NCBI GenBank assembly: GCA_036653075.1
Contig: JAVVUQ010000050.1
Location: 1 to 11,451 of the forward strand
Origin: JAVVUQ01 sp036653075
GTDB lineage: Bacteria > Bacillota > Clostridia > Christensenellales > CAG-314
Length of the DNA stretch: 11,451 nt
Direction: 5' to 3'
Under the pieces are notes generated by a model. That model was not told the DNA's origin and did not search any database. It worked only from the letters and a program-made list of their open reading frames with translations. Of the stretch, positions 1 to 6,546 are shown one piece after another (position 1 is the first letter of the stretch; each line of letters starts with the position of its first letter). The position numbers and the translations under genes are program-made.

Positions 1-252
1 AAAATTATAATAGTAAATAATTGATTGATATTTATCATTGTAGAACGTATTAATAGCAAATAATTGATATATATTTATCATTGTAGAACGTATTAATAGC
101 AAATAATTGATTAGCATTTATCACTATAAAAGGCAATATATATATTTTGACTTATATACTATTCATTGCAAGCTTTATGTTGATTAATATTATCATTATA
201 AAAATTATAATAGCAAACAATTGATTGATATTTATTAAAATCTTTGTATTAA
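1..252. repeat. AT-rich repeat array, ~43-bp unit, decayed
   Basis: Two adjacent units at 11-53 and 54-96 are 43 bp each and differ at only three positions. Both begin TAGYAAATAATTGAT and end GTAGAACGTATTAA. A third unit starts at 97 and matches for about 30 bp before diverging. A further copy at 211-252 keeps the first 25 bases and the final GTATTAA, with a degenerate middle. The stretch 1-35 is repeated at 201-235 with two mismatches. There are no unique spacers between units, so this is not a CRISPR array. No coding potential is seen. The array lies directly upstream of the rplI promoter; whether it has a function is unknown. Confidence 0.75.
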
Positions 253-259
253 TCTTTAT

Positions 260-288
260 TTGACAATTTCTTAAAATTATGGTATGCT
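260..288 (+). promoter_or_regulatory. Sigma-A-type promoter for rplI
   Basis: A perfect -35 box TTGACA (260-265) is followed by a 17-bp spacer and TATGCT (283-288), which is preceded by TGG, an extended -10 signature. Transcription would start near 295, leaving a leader of about 57 nt before the rplI ATG. The promoter sits just after the last repeat copy. Confidence 0.65.
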
Positions 289-352
289 TATGTGATAAAG
301 AAGCAAGCATTATTATTTATTATTGCGATATTTAATTATAAAGGAGAAAAAT

Positions 353-802
353 ATGAAAGTACTTCTTCTCGCCGATGTCAAAGGACAGGGCAAAAAAGGT
401 CAAATTATCGATGTATCAGACGGTTACGCAAAGAACTTTCTTTTTTTGAAGAAATTGGCGTCAATTGCAACTACGGATACACTCAACAGCGTAAAATTAC
501 ACGAAGCAGCTGAAACAAAAAAACAAGCGGAAGAAAAAGCTGTTCAAGGCGAACTTGCTAAGAAATTAAAGGGACAAGAGGTAACGGTTACCATTAAATG
601 CGGTGACAAAGGACGTATTTTTGGCAGCGTAACAGGCAAAGAAATTGCAGATGCGCTCAATTCTATGGGTTACAATGTGGATAAAAAGCAATTGGTTTTA
701 AAAGAAAATATTAAAAATATTGGAAAATACCCAGTATCAATTAAGCTTTATGCAAACATTAGCACAGGATTTATCGTCAATGTCATTCCATTACAAGAAT
801 AA
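353..802 (+). CDS. rplI: 50S ribosomal protein L9
   Basis: This encodes ribosomal protein bL9, which binds 23S rRNA near the L1 stalk and helps maintain reading-frame fidelity. The 149-aa length is typical. The N-terminal rRNA-binding domain shows MKVLLLADVKGQGKKGQ and VSDGYAKNFL (residues 1-30). A Lys/Glu/Ala-rich connecting helix (about 45-75) leads to the C-terminal domain with GRIFGSVTGKEIADAL (about 88-103). The segment after NFL reads FLKKLA where most L9 proteins have IPKGLA, a small deviation. The start is the ATG at 353 with AAGGAG (341-346) six bases upstream; an in-frame ATG at 323 has no comparable site and would add ten atypical residues. The gene appears monocistronic, without the dnaB or gdpP neighbours common in Firmicutes. 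No clear terminator follows its stop. Confidence 0.97.
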   Translation: MKVLLLADVKGQGKKGQIIDVSDGYAKNFLFLKKLASIATTDTLNSVKLHEAAETKKQAEEKAVQGELAKKLKGQEVTVTIKCGDKGRIFGSVTGKEIADALNSMGYNVDKKQLVLKENIKNIGKYPVSIKLYANISTGFIVNVIPLQE

Positions 803-1062
803 TTTCAATACGCCGTTACTTGTATGCCATAACATTTCTGCTATTATACATACATATTTTGATATCAATTATAGATAATATTATATCTTAACCTTTTAAA
901 TTACTTTTATTTTTAATAAAAGGATATAATATTTTAATAAAACAGTATAAATCTACAAAAAAGGGAAATAATTCATTGAGTAATCTACGTTTTTCATTTA
1001 CAAATCAATGTATTTGACGTAGTTACTATCAATAATTATTTCCCATTTTTATAGGAGTTTAT
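803..1062 (+). other. Spacer between rplI and the small membrane protein gene
   Basis: This 260-bp AT-rich spacer has no ORF of note. A TATAAT lies at 925-930 without a convincing -35 partner. TTGATA (859-864) followed after 17 bp by TATATC (882-887) is another weak promoter candidate. The sequence TTTTAATAAAA occurs twice on either side of the TATAAT. The last 85 bases hold the hairpin described separately. The downstream gene could have its own promoter here or be read through from rplI; the sequence does not decide. Confidence 0.4.
956..1050 (+). promoter_or_regulatory. Long imperfect hairpin leader, possible attenuator
   Basis: The arm 963-990 is nearly the inverse of 1017-1044. Three paired blocks are visible: GGGAAATAATT with AATTATTTCCC (11 bp), AGTAA with TTACT (5 bp), and CTACGT with ACGTAG (6 bp), separated by a small internal loop and a bulge. 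Outside the stem, AAAAA faces TTTTT across one mismatch. In the apical loop CAAAT (1001-1005) can pair with ATTTG (1012-1016). The 3' arm is followed by TTTTT (1046-1050), and the Shine-Dalgarno of the next gene begins at 1051. It resembles an intrinsic terminator placed in a 5' leader, but it could also be a small inverted-repeat element. It matches no riboswitch class I recognise. Confidence 0.55.
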
Positions 1063-1455
1063 ATGCTTTATTTAGACCTTACTTTTTACGCTGTTTTATT
1101 CGGAATCAATCTTTTGATGCTAATAGGGTGTCTTGTATGCGCTCTACTTGCGCTAAATGGCAAAGCAAATCGCCAAAAACCACAATGCAACATAATCAAA
1201 GTTGAACCGACAGTTAAAGCTGAAAAACTTTCAGTTGATGAAACACTTGATAACATAACAAAACAGTTAGATTATTTGACATCAAATGGAATCACTCCCG
1301 AAATTGCATCGCTTATAGTTAACGAACTCAATTCGGTTGATAGACGCAATTGTTTAAAAACAGACGACCAAAAAAAACTCAACGTTATTATGAATCGTCT
1401 TTTACAGTTTGCCGTAAAAAATGGAAAAACTTCACCTACTAACATTAATAATTAA
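1063..1455 (+). CDS. Small single-pass membrane protein, unknown function
   Basis: I do not recognise this 130-aa protein. Residues 6-31 form one strongly hydrophobic segment (FYAVLFGINLLMLIGCLVCA core) with little before it, so it is either an N-terminal membrane anchor or an uncleaved signal; it contains cysteines but no clean lipobox. The rest is hydrophilic, with a basic stretch just after the helix (GKANRQK), which favours a cytoplasmic C-terminus by the positive-inside rule. Residues about 57-120 look helical. The ATG at 1063 has ATAGGAG (1051-1057) five bases upstream, a good Shine-Dalgarno site. The gene sits between a structured leader and an intrinsic terminator, so it is a defined transcription unit, which supports a real gene. 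Its role is unknown. Confidence 0.75.
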   Translation: MLYLDLTFYAVLFGINLLMLIGCLVCALLALNGKANRQKPQCNIIKVEPTVKAEKLSVDETLDNITKQLDYLTSNGITPEIASLIVNELNSVDRRNCLKTDDQKKLNVIMNRLLQFAVKNGKTSPTNINN

Positions 1456-1521
1456 ATAATTAATAACTATACTAATAGTAAACATTACTTTTATTACAAT
1501 CAATTAAATAATTACTGTTTT

Positions 1522-1556
1522 AATAGAGATTTTATATAAAATCTCTATTTTATTTT
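1522..1556 (+). terminator. Rho-independent terminator after the small membrane protein gene
   Basis: AATAGAGATTTTA (1522-1534) is perfectly complementary to TAAAATCTCTATT (1537-1549), and TTATTTT follows on the plus strand. On the minus strand the hairpin is followed by A-rich sequence, so it mainly serves the plus-strand gene and insulates it from the convergent antiporter gene. Confidence 0.7.
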
Positions 1557-1637
1557 AGCTTTTTGTAGTTAATTGCAATTTATTTATTTATTTCTATTTG
1601 TTTATTATTTTTTTATTTTTATACTGTAATAATAATG

Positions 1638-2909
1638 TTATTGATTGTTATTTTTTCGAGAGTTAGTTATTTTATCGGGGATAATATCGCCCGCTTTAGT
1701 TAAAGCTATTTTTGTTAAAGTTGGGCCGATAAGTTCCAAAATCATCACTGAAAAAAGTACAATGTTTCTAATCATCGCTCCGTCTGCGCCTAATTCGCTT
1801 ACTGCTGTTACGGACATACCCAAGGCGACGCCTGCTTGAGGCAATAAAGTTACGCCTAAGTTCATTCGGATATTTTTATCGCATTTCATCATAGTTGCGC
1901 TTCCGAAAGCGCCCGTCCATTTGCCTATCGCTCTGGATATAATATAAACAACGCCAATAAGCACAATTGAAAGGTCGGTAAACACTTGCAAATCAAGTTC
2001 TGCGCCGCAAACAACGAAAAACAGTATAAATAGCGGAGCTGTCCATTCGTCTGCGCGTTGCATAAGTTCTTCTGATGTTTCGCTTAAGTTACAAAATACA
2101 GTTCCAAGCATCATACATACAAGTAACGAAGAAAATCCTATGTTGACAACGCCAATTTGAATTTTCATTAATGATAACGCAACTGACAAAATAACAAATG
2201 TAATTGATAACGCAAGTCGTTTGCTACCTGAATGGAAAAACCGTTCAATTAAGGTAAGCAGAACGCCCATAATCGTTCCAAGTAGTAACGAGCCTACTAT
2301 TTCAATTAAAGGTTCAACTAAAATAGATATTACGTCGATAACGCCTAAGGCTAAAGCTTTTGAGATTCCAAAGGATACGGCAAATATTACCAAACCGACT
2401 GCGTCGTCGAGCGCAACAATAGGTAGTAAAAGCGATGTTAATTTGCCTTTAGCCTTATACTGTCTAACAACCATTAAAGTAGCGGCTGGCGCAGTTGCGG
2501 CGGCTATTGCGCCCAAAGTAATCGCAACGGGCAATGACAATTTGTCAGGCATTATAAAATGCAAACCTATTAATGCAATATCCACAACGATAGTAGCGGT
2601 AAATGCTTGAACGACTCCAATTACTGCCGCTTGTTTGCCTGTTGTCTTTAGTTGTTTAAGTCTAAATTCGTTGCCAATAGCAAATGCAATAAATCCTAAA
2701 GCTGCATTAGAAACAACGGACAAAGCTTCAATTTGCCCCGCATTATTAAATCCTAACCCATCAATTTTCAAAGCGCCCAAAAAAAACGGGCCAATAAAAA
2801 TGCCTGATATCAAATACGCAGTGACAGCGGGTAATTTTACCTTTCTTGCAAGCCTTGAGAGCATTAACCCTGCTAACATTGCTATACCAACACTAAGTAA
2901 TGTTGCCAT
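1638..2909 (-). CDS. CPA2-family cation:proton antiporter
   Basis: This is a polytopic inner-membrane protein of 423 aa, almost entirely hydrophobic helices joined by short loops (about 11-13 segments). It fits the CPA2 Na+(K+)/H+ exchanger family. Family features seen: the N-terminal KLPAVTAYLISGIFIGP (about 25-41), a TAPAAT unwound-helix motif (139-144), a paired aspartate in ALDDAVGL (D168-D169) typical of electrogenic antiporters, and LLPQAGVALGM (355-365) near the end. The C-terminus stops at a short polar tail (about 410-423), with no RCK/TrkA nucleotide-binding domain as in KefB/KefC, so gating through that domain is not expected. The ATG is supported by AGAAGG nine bases upstream. It probably exports Na+ or K+ in exchange for protons; the ion cannot be told from sequence. 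It has its own promoter and converges on the plus-strand unit. Confidence 0.88.
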   Translation of the reverse strand: MATLLSVGIAMLAGLMLSRLARKVKLPAVTAYLISGIFIGPFFLGALKIDGLGFNNAGQIEALSVVSNAALGFIAFAIGNEFRLKQLKTTGKQAAVIGVVQAFTATIVVDIALIGLHFIMPDKLSLPVAITLGAIAAATAPAATLMVVRQYKAKGKLTSLLLPIVALDDAVGLVIFAVSFGISKALALGVIDVISILVEPLIEIVGSLLLGTIMGVLLTLIERFFHSGSKRLALSITFVILSVALSLMKIQIGVVNIGFSSLLVCMMLGTVFCNLSETSEELMQRADEWTAPLFILFFVVCGAELDLQVFTDLSIVLIGVVYIISRAIGKWTGAFGSATMMKCDKNIRMNLGVTLLPQAGVALGMSVTAVSELGADGAMIRNIVLFSVMILELIGPTLTKIALTKAGDIIPDKITNSRKNNNQ

Positions 2910-2947
2910 TTTTTATACCTTCTTTTAATAATGATTACATTTGGATA

Positions 2948-2977
2948 ATTATATCAATTATATCAATTTTTTATCAA
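2948..2977 (-). promoter_or_regulatory. Promoter of the antiporter gene, duplicated -10 box
   Basis: On the minus strand TTGATA (2972-2977) is followed after 18 bp by TATAAT (2948-2953), about 40 bases before the ATG. A second TATAAT lies 10 bp upstream (2958-2963), because TTGATATAAT is repeated in tandem. A transcript would carry a leader of roughly 30 nt. Confidence 0.6.
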
Positions 2978-3057
2978 AATTTTCAGCCCGTCTTTAACAA
3001 AATCACTGCCGAAAAGGTTGATAAAATTGCTATTTTTATATTTTTTCTAATATGCAA

Positions 3058-3091
3058 TAATAAAAAGCAGAAATCAATAACTTCTGCCTTT
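3058..3091 (-). terminator. Intrinsic terminator, probably for the efp transcript
   Basis: On the minus strand GCAGAA (3082-3087) pairs with TTCTGC (3067-3072) over a 9-nt loop. A G-U pair and three A-U pairs extend the stem outward, and TTTTTATTATT follows. It lies about 310 bases beyond the efp stop, so the efp mRNA would have a long untranslated tail. Confidence 0.55.
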
Positions 3092-3283
3092 AAATTAATT
3101 GTAAAAATGTTGTTATAACCACGTTTGCGTTTATGCTTCACAATATAATAAAAGCAAATACGTATAGTTGTAACGTATATTATACTGTAAAACATTGCAA
3201 AAAATGTAAATTCCGATATCGTAAATAATCGTATTATTTATCTTGTTTATTTCGTTTATTTTTGTTATTTTAGTTATTAAGTT

Positions 3284-3335
3284 AGTTTGATTAGTTTAGT
3301 TTGATTAGTTTAGTTTAATTTTGATTAGTTGATTT
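3284..3335. repeat. T-rich tandem repeat, 14-bp unit
   Basis: AGTTTGATTAGTTT occurs exactly twice in tandem (3284-3297 and 3298-3311) and is followed by a degenerate third copy. The surrounding plus strand has no cytosine from 3254 to 3337. This lies in the 3' region after efp. Confidence 0.65.
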
Positions 3336-3398
3336 TACTATTATTATTTTATTAGTTAATCATTTAAGTAGTTGATAGCTAAGGTTTATAATTATATA

Positions 3399-3959
3399 TT
3401 ATTTAACACGTTCCATATAATCGCCCGTACGTGTATCAATTCTAATAACATCGCCTTCGTTTACGAACATAGGTACTTGTACTTCATAACCTGTTTCAAC
3501 CGTAGCTGGTTTTGTAACATTAGTTGCGGTATTGCCCACAGCGCCTGGTTCGCAAATTGTAATTTTTAATTCAACAAAGTTAGGAGGTTCAACAGAGAAT
3601 GCTGCGCCTTTAAAAAACTTTATAGTTGCTTCCATATTCTCTTTCATATACATCAACGCATCTTCAACTTGTGTCTTATTTAGTGGAACTTGTTCATATG
3701 TTTCGGGGTCCATAAAATAGTACAAACTCTCATCAGCGTATAAATATTCCATTTTTTTGCTTTCAATAACTGCTTTTTCAAATTTATCCGTAGGATTGAA
3801 AGTACGTTCCAAAACAGCGCCCGTCATAACATTACGTATTTTTGTTCGAACGAATGCAGCTCCTTTTCCCGGTTTAACGTGTTGGAAATCGACTACCACA
3901 AAGACTGTTGTTCCATCTATAAATGTGACGCCTTTTCTAAAATCTCCTGCTAAAATCAT
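3399..3959 (-). CDS. efp: Elongation factor P
   Basis: EF-P binds the ribosome between the P and E sites and relieves stalling at polyproline stretches. The 186-aa length is standard, with three beta-barrel domains: KOW-like N-terminal (about 1-63), OB-fold (about 64-127) and C-terminal OB-fold (about 128-186). The tip loop reads HVKPGKGAAFVR with Lys32, the residue that is post-translationally modified in many bacteria; this loop matches the Bacillus type. The C-terminal signature GDVIRIDTRTGDYMERV is intact. No EpmA or EpmB genes are in the window, so the modification, if any, is unknown. The ATG at 3959 has a strong AGGAGG (3965-3970) five bases upstream. The M24 aminopeptidase gene lies 236 bp upstream, a common Firmicute pairing; an extended -10 candidate in that gap (TGCGATAAT, 4034-4042) could give efp its own start. 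Confidence 0.97.
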   Translation of the reverse strand: MILAGDFRKGVTFIDGTTVFVVVDFQHVKPGKGAAFVRTKIRNVMTGAVLERTFNPTDKFEKAVIESKKMEYLYADESLYYFMDPETYEQVPLNKTQVEDALMYMKENMEATIKFFKGAAFSVEPPNFVELKITICEPGAVGNTATNVTKPATVETGYEVQVPMFVNEGDVIRIDTRTGDYMERVK

Positions 3960-4122
3960 AAAAACCTCCTAAGTTTTTAAACAGCATTATGCCCTTGTCG
4001 GCTTCAACTGTAAGTTTACATTTAAATTTTATAATTATCGCAACCTCGCCATTACATATTTTTAACTCTGTCTTTGTATTACGTACATAGTTAAAGCAAA
4101 CTATAATATACAAAATCGCCAT
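3937..4122 (-). CDS. Possible small membrane protein overlapping efp start
   Basis: This is an uncertain ORF. From the ATG at 4122 it encodes 61 aa; a TTG at 4149 would add nine residues. The N-terminus is a short hydrophobic helix (MAILYIIVCFNYV) followed by basic residues and then an alternating polar/hydrophobic stretch. It fills most of the gap between the aminopeptidase and efp, overlapping the first 23 bases of efp in another frame and containing its ribosome-binding site. In favour: the local GC is visibly higher than in other spacers here, and the predicted protein has an anchor-like start. Against: neither start has a Shine-Dalgarno site, and such short frames are expected by chance in AT-rich DNA. 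I recognise no family. Confidence 0.25.
   Translation of the reverse strand: MAILYIIVCFNYVRNTKTELKICNGEVAIIIKFKCKLTVEADKGIMLFKNLGGFYDFSRRF
4034..4042 (-). promoter_or_regulatory. Candidate extended -10 element for efp
   Basis: TGCGATAAT on the minus strand fits the TGn-extended -10 pattern about 75 bases before the efp ATG. No good -35 hexamer is found at the right spacing, so support is weak. Confidence 0.25.
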
Positions 4123-4195
4123 AATATTTATTATTATTACAAAAAGCAATAATATTATAAATATATTAATTATTTATTACGATAACACCTATATT

Positions 4196-5260
4196 CTATA
4201 TTATTATAATCTCTTTAGATGAATTTGTCAAATTTTTAATACCATCTTGTGTAAAAATAGCCATATCTTCTATTCTCACGCCGCCAAGTCCTGATACATA
4301 AATGCCTGGTTCGATTGTAACCATCATATTAGGTTCAAATACCGTTTCGCATATTGTGTTCATATATGGCGCTTCGTGTATGTCTAATCCTAAGCTATGT
4401 CCTGTTCCGTGTTGATAATTATCGCCAAATCCATTTGCCACGATAATTTCTCTCGCCATTGAATCCATTTGTTTTCCAGTAAGTCCCGGTTTCATTCCAG
4501 CAATAGCGTTAAGTTGCGCTTTTAATACTATATTATAAATATTCTTCATCTGCGGGCTTATTTTACCTACAAATATTGTCCTTGTCATATCCGAGCAATA
4601 TCCGTTGTATCTCGCTCCAAAATCCATCGTAATCGGGTCGCCAACTTTAATCTTCTTCGCTGTTGGATGAGCGTGCGGTTTTGAACTGTTTTCACCTGAC
4701 GCTATAATTGTATCAAACGCTAATCCATCTCCGCCATTTTTTCTAATTTGACATTCAAGTTCCACAGCTAAATCAATTTCTGTCATTTCCGGTTTTATAA
4801 ATGATACCATATGTTTAAAAACTTTATCAGTAACCGCTTGCGCTTTCATTATATAACCTAATTCTTCTTCCGTTTTAATTTGCTTAACTAAATTGATTTC
4901 ATCGCCTATCGCTTTTAATTCAATACCTTTAAATTCTTCTTGATACATTCTAAATTCAGCGACTGTCATTTCTGTATCTTCAAATCCTAAAACTTTAATA
5001 TCCCCTTGTTTGAGTTTATTTCTTAAAGTTTCATAAATCGCCTTACCAGAGTTGATTATTAACTCAATACCCTGCTGTCCTAAGGGAGCCGCCATTTCAG
5101 CGTATCTGAAATCTGTGATAAACACTGCATGTTCTTTAGTCAGCAACAAAAAACCCGCCGTACTGGAAAAACCTGTAAAATAAAACCTGTTCTTTGGCGA
5201 CGTAACTAATATCGCATCTACACCATTACATAATTCGAATAATTTTTTTGTATCTTTCAT
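4196..5260 (-). CDS. M24 family Xaa-Pro aminopeptidase
   Basis: This is a cytoplasmic metallopeptidase that removes the N-terminal residue from peptides with proline in second position, or a closely related prolidase. The 354-aa length fits the short Firmicute type. An N-terminal creatinase-like domain (about 1-125) precedes the pita-bread catalytic domain (about 130-354). All five metal ligands are visible: Asp213 in MDFGARYNGYCSDMTRT, Asp224 in the same motif, His288 in HGTGHSLGLDIHE, Glu317 in TIEPGIY and Glu331 in VRIEDM. His196 in KPHAHP is the usual additional active-site histidine region. The ATG has AAGGAGA (5267-5273) six bases upstream. It lies directly before efp, as in many Firmicutes, where it is annotated pepP, papA or pepQ; the exact substrate preference cannot be settled from the sequence. 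Confidence 0.93.
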   Translation of the reverse strand: MKDTKKLFELCNGVDAILVTSPKNRFYFTGFSSTAGFLLLTKEHAVFITDFRYAEMAAPLGQQGIELIINSGKAIYETLRNKLKQGDIKVLGFEDTEMTVAEFRMYQEEFKGIELKAIGDEINLVKQIKTEEELGYIMKAQAVTDKVFKHMVSFIKPEMTEIDLAVELECQIRKNGGDGLAFDTIIASGENSSKPHAHPTAKKIKVGDPITMDFGARYNGYCSDMTRTIFVGKISPQMKNIYNIVLKAQLNAIAGMKPGLTGKQMDSMAREIIVANGFGDNYQHGTGHSLGLDIHEAPYMNTICETVFEPNMMVTIEPGIYVSGLGGVRIEDMAIFTQDGIKNLTNSSKEIIII

Positions 5261-5419
5261 AATATTTCTCCTTTATCTTATTGTAGTTTTACAATTTTTT
5301 TTTATAATTCCACAACTATTTTCAATATTAAATTTTGCTATTCCCTTATACTATATACATATTTATTAATCATTGATTAATTCTGAATAATCATAAATAA
5401 TTAATATATTTATTACCAC

Positions 5420-5459
5420 TTTTATTGATATTTATATTAACATTTTTATTGATATTTAT
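5420..5459. repeat. 24-bp AT-rich tandem repeat running into the assembly gap
   Basis: TTTTATTGATATTTAT occurs at 5420-5435 and again at 5444-5459, separated by ATTAACAT, giving a 24-bp period. The second copy ends exactly where the N run begins. The ATTGATATTTAT core also resembles the repeat units at the left end of the window (for example 24-35 and 224-235). Confidence 0.7.
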
Positions 5460-5559
5460 NNNNNNNNNNNNNNNNNNNNNNNNNNNNNNNNNNNNNNNNN
5501 NNNNNNNNNNNNNNNNNNNNNNNNNNNNNNNNNNNNNNNNNNNNNNNNNNNNNNNNNNN
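5460..5559. other. Assembly gap (100 N)
   Basis: Exactly 100 undetermined bases, the usual placeholder for a scaffold gap of unknown length. It removes the 3' end of the endonuclease IV gene and an unknown amount of spacer. Reading frames cannot be carried across it. Confidence 0.99.
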
Positions 5560-6419
5560 TTTTCTGATATTGCGTATTGGTGTTTGTATATGTTCATCAT
5601 ATTGATTGCGTCTTCCGCTTGAGTTTTGTCCGATTCGCAAATAACTATCGCATTATTGGCATATTTGATTAACGCTGGCGCTAAAAATTCGAAATCTGGT
5701 CCATATTCAGTATCGGCAAAAGTAAGATGTCTAACTTCTCCGCCTTGACTGTACTCGATTTTAGAAAAGTGAATGTGTATATTTAACACCTTTTCTTTTT
5801 CAAGCTCATTATATAGATATATAAACGCATTGTTAAACGCTTCAATACTATTCATTCCGCCGTGGCTACGCGCGTTCAAATGTCCAAAATCTATTGTAGG
5901 ATAAAAAACTTTATCAAGTTTACATAACTGCGCAATTTCTTGCAATGTTCCTATTTGATTAATTTTACCCATTGTTTCGGGGCAAAACAACAAATCATCA
6001 TATCCCTTTTCGTATATTATCTCAGTCAATTGTTTCATTCGTTCAATAGTTAAGCTAAAAGCGTCTTCTCTTTTCGCTTTGCCCATTGTAGCGCAATGAA
6101 AAACTATTCTCTTTCCTCCCATACGCCGCGCTTTATCGGCGCTTTTTAAAAGATAACCAAAAGATTTTTTTATCATTTCTTCATCATTATTTGCAAAATT
6201 TATGTAATAGGGGGCGTGTACCGAAATTTCAATGCCATAGTTGGTTACTTCAGTCGCTATCGCCAATGCTTTTGTTTCCGATATGTTTACGCCTCGACCA
6301 AAGCTATATTCATAAGCTTGCAATCCCTTTAAATTAAGCCATTTTGGCGCTTGCTCCGATAACTTGTTTCCATCAGCATAAAAACTATCCGCATTTCCGC
6401 TCGGCCCGAATTTCACCAT
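5560..6419 (-). CDS. nfo: Endonuclease IV-type TIM-barrel AP endonuclease, 3' end in gap
   Basis: This belongs to AP endonuclease family 2 (Nfo), which cleaves DNA 5' of abasic sites in base-excision repair using a trinuclear zinc centre. 286 residues are visible before the gap, close to the full family length, so only a few C-terminal residues are probably missing. Candidate zinc ligands in order: His68 (SVHAPYY), His108 (VFHCA), Glu148 (CPETMGK), Asp177 and His180 (TIDFGHLNAR), His217 (IHIHFSK), His231 (GEVRHLTF) and Glu262 (VICESDK). The Asp-Arg-His of E. coli Nfo (Asp229-His231) is replaced here by Glu-Val-Arg-His, so that ligand may be Glu228 or lost. The ATG has AAGGAG (6428-6433) eight bases upstream. 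Codons visible beyond the gap (5391-5459) are low-complexity Asn/Ile and are not treated as part of the protein. It follows ribF on the same strand. Confidence 0.85.
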
Positions 6420-6466
6420 TATGTAAACTCCTTTAATGTTATTAAATACACAACAGACAATTTACT

Positions 6467-6494
6467 ATTATAATTATAGTTAATTAACATACAA
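6467..6494 (-). promoter_or_regulatory. Candidate promoter for the endonuclease IV gene
   Basis: On the minus strand TTGTAT (6489-6494), a 16-bp spacer and a perfect TATAAT (6467-6472) lie about 50 bases before the ATG. The -35 box matches poorly (TTG only), so support rests on the -10 box and its position in the 127-bp spacer after ribF. Confidence 0.4.
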
Positions 6495-6546
6495 TCATCG
6501 CTTATTTATAAATAAAGCAATTTTTGCATCGAGATGTCTTTTGCAA

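Larger units (their letters stand above)
2910..3398. other. 489-bp non-coding spacer between efp and the antiporter gene
   Basis: No convincing gene is present. From left to right the spacer holds the antiporter promoter, a minus-strand terminator-like hairpin (3063-3091), an imperfect inverted repeat (3112-3128 with 3154-3174), an AT-only hairpin TAAATAAT/ATTATTTA (3222-3240), and a T-rich tandem repeat (3284-3335). A 70-codon open frame on the minus strand (2983-3195) runs through the terminator hairpin and lacks a ribosome-binding site, so it is not called. Confidence 0.6.

Noticed and set aside
1..252. CRISPR array
   Set aside because: The 43-bp units are directly adjacent with no unique spacers, and they decay along the array. 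No cas-like gene is present.
2221..2610. Plus-strand ORF opposite the antiporter gene
   Set aside because: It is an antisense shadow of the antiporter coding sequence, without a ribosome-binding site or recognisable domain.
2983..3195. 70-codon minus-strand ORF in the efp-antiporter spacer
   Set aside because: It has no ribosome-binding site, runs through a terminator hairpin, and its composition looks like translated AT-rich spacer.
5391..6419. Endonuclease IV frame read through the N run to 5391
   Set aside because: The 100 N are a placeholder of unknown true length, and the codons beyond it are low-complexity Asn/Ile/Lys from a tandem repeat.
6420..6546. Intrinsic terminator after ribF
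   Set aside because: Short inverted repeats exist (6500-6518 and a TTGCA/TGCAA pair), but none is followed by a U-run on the minus strand.
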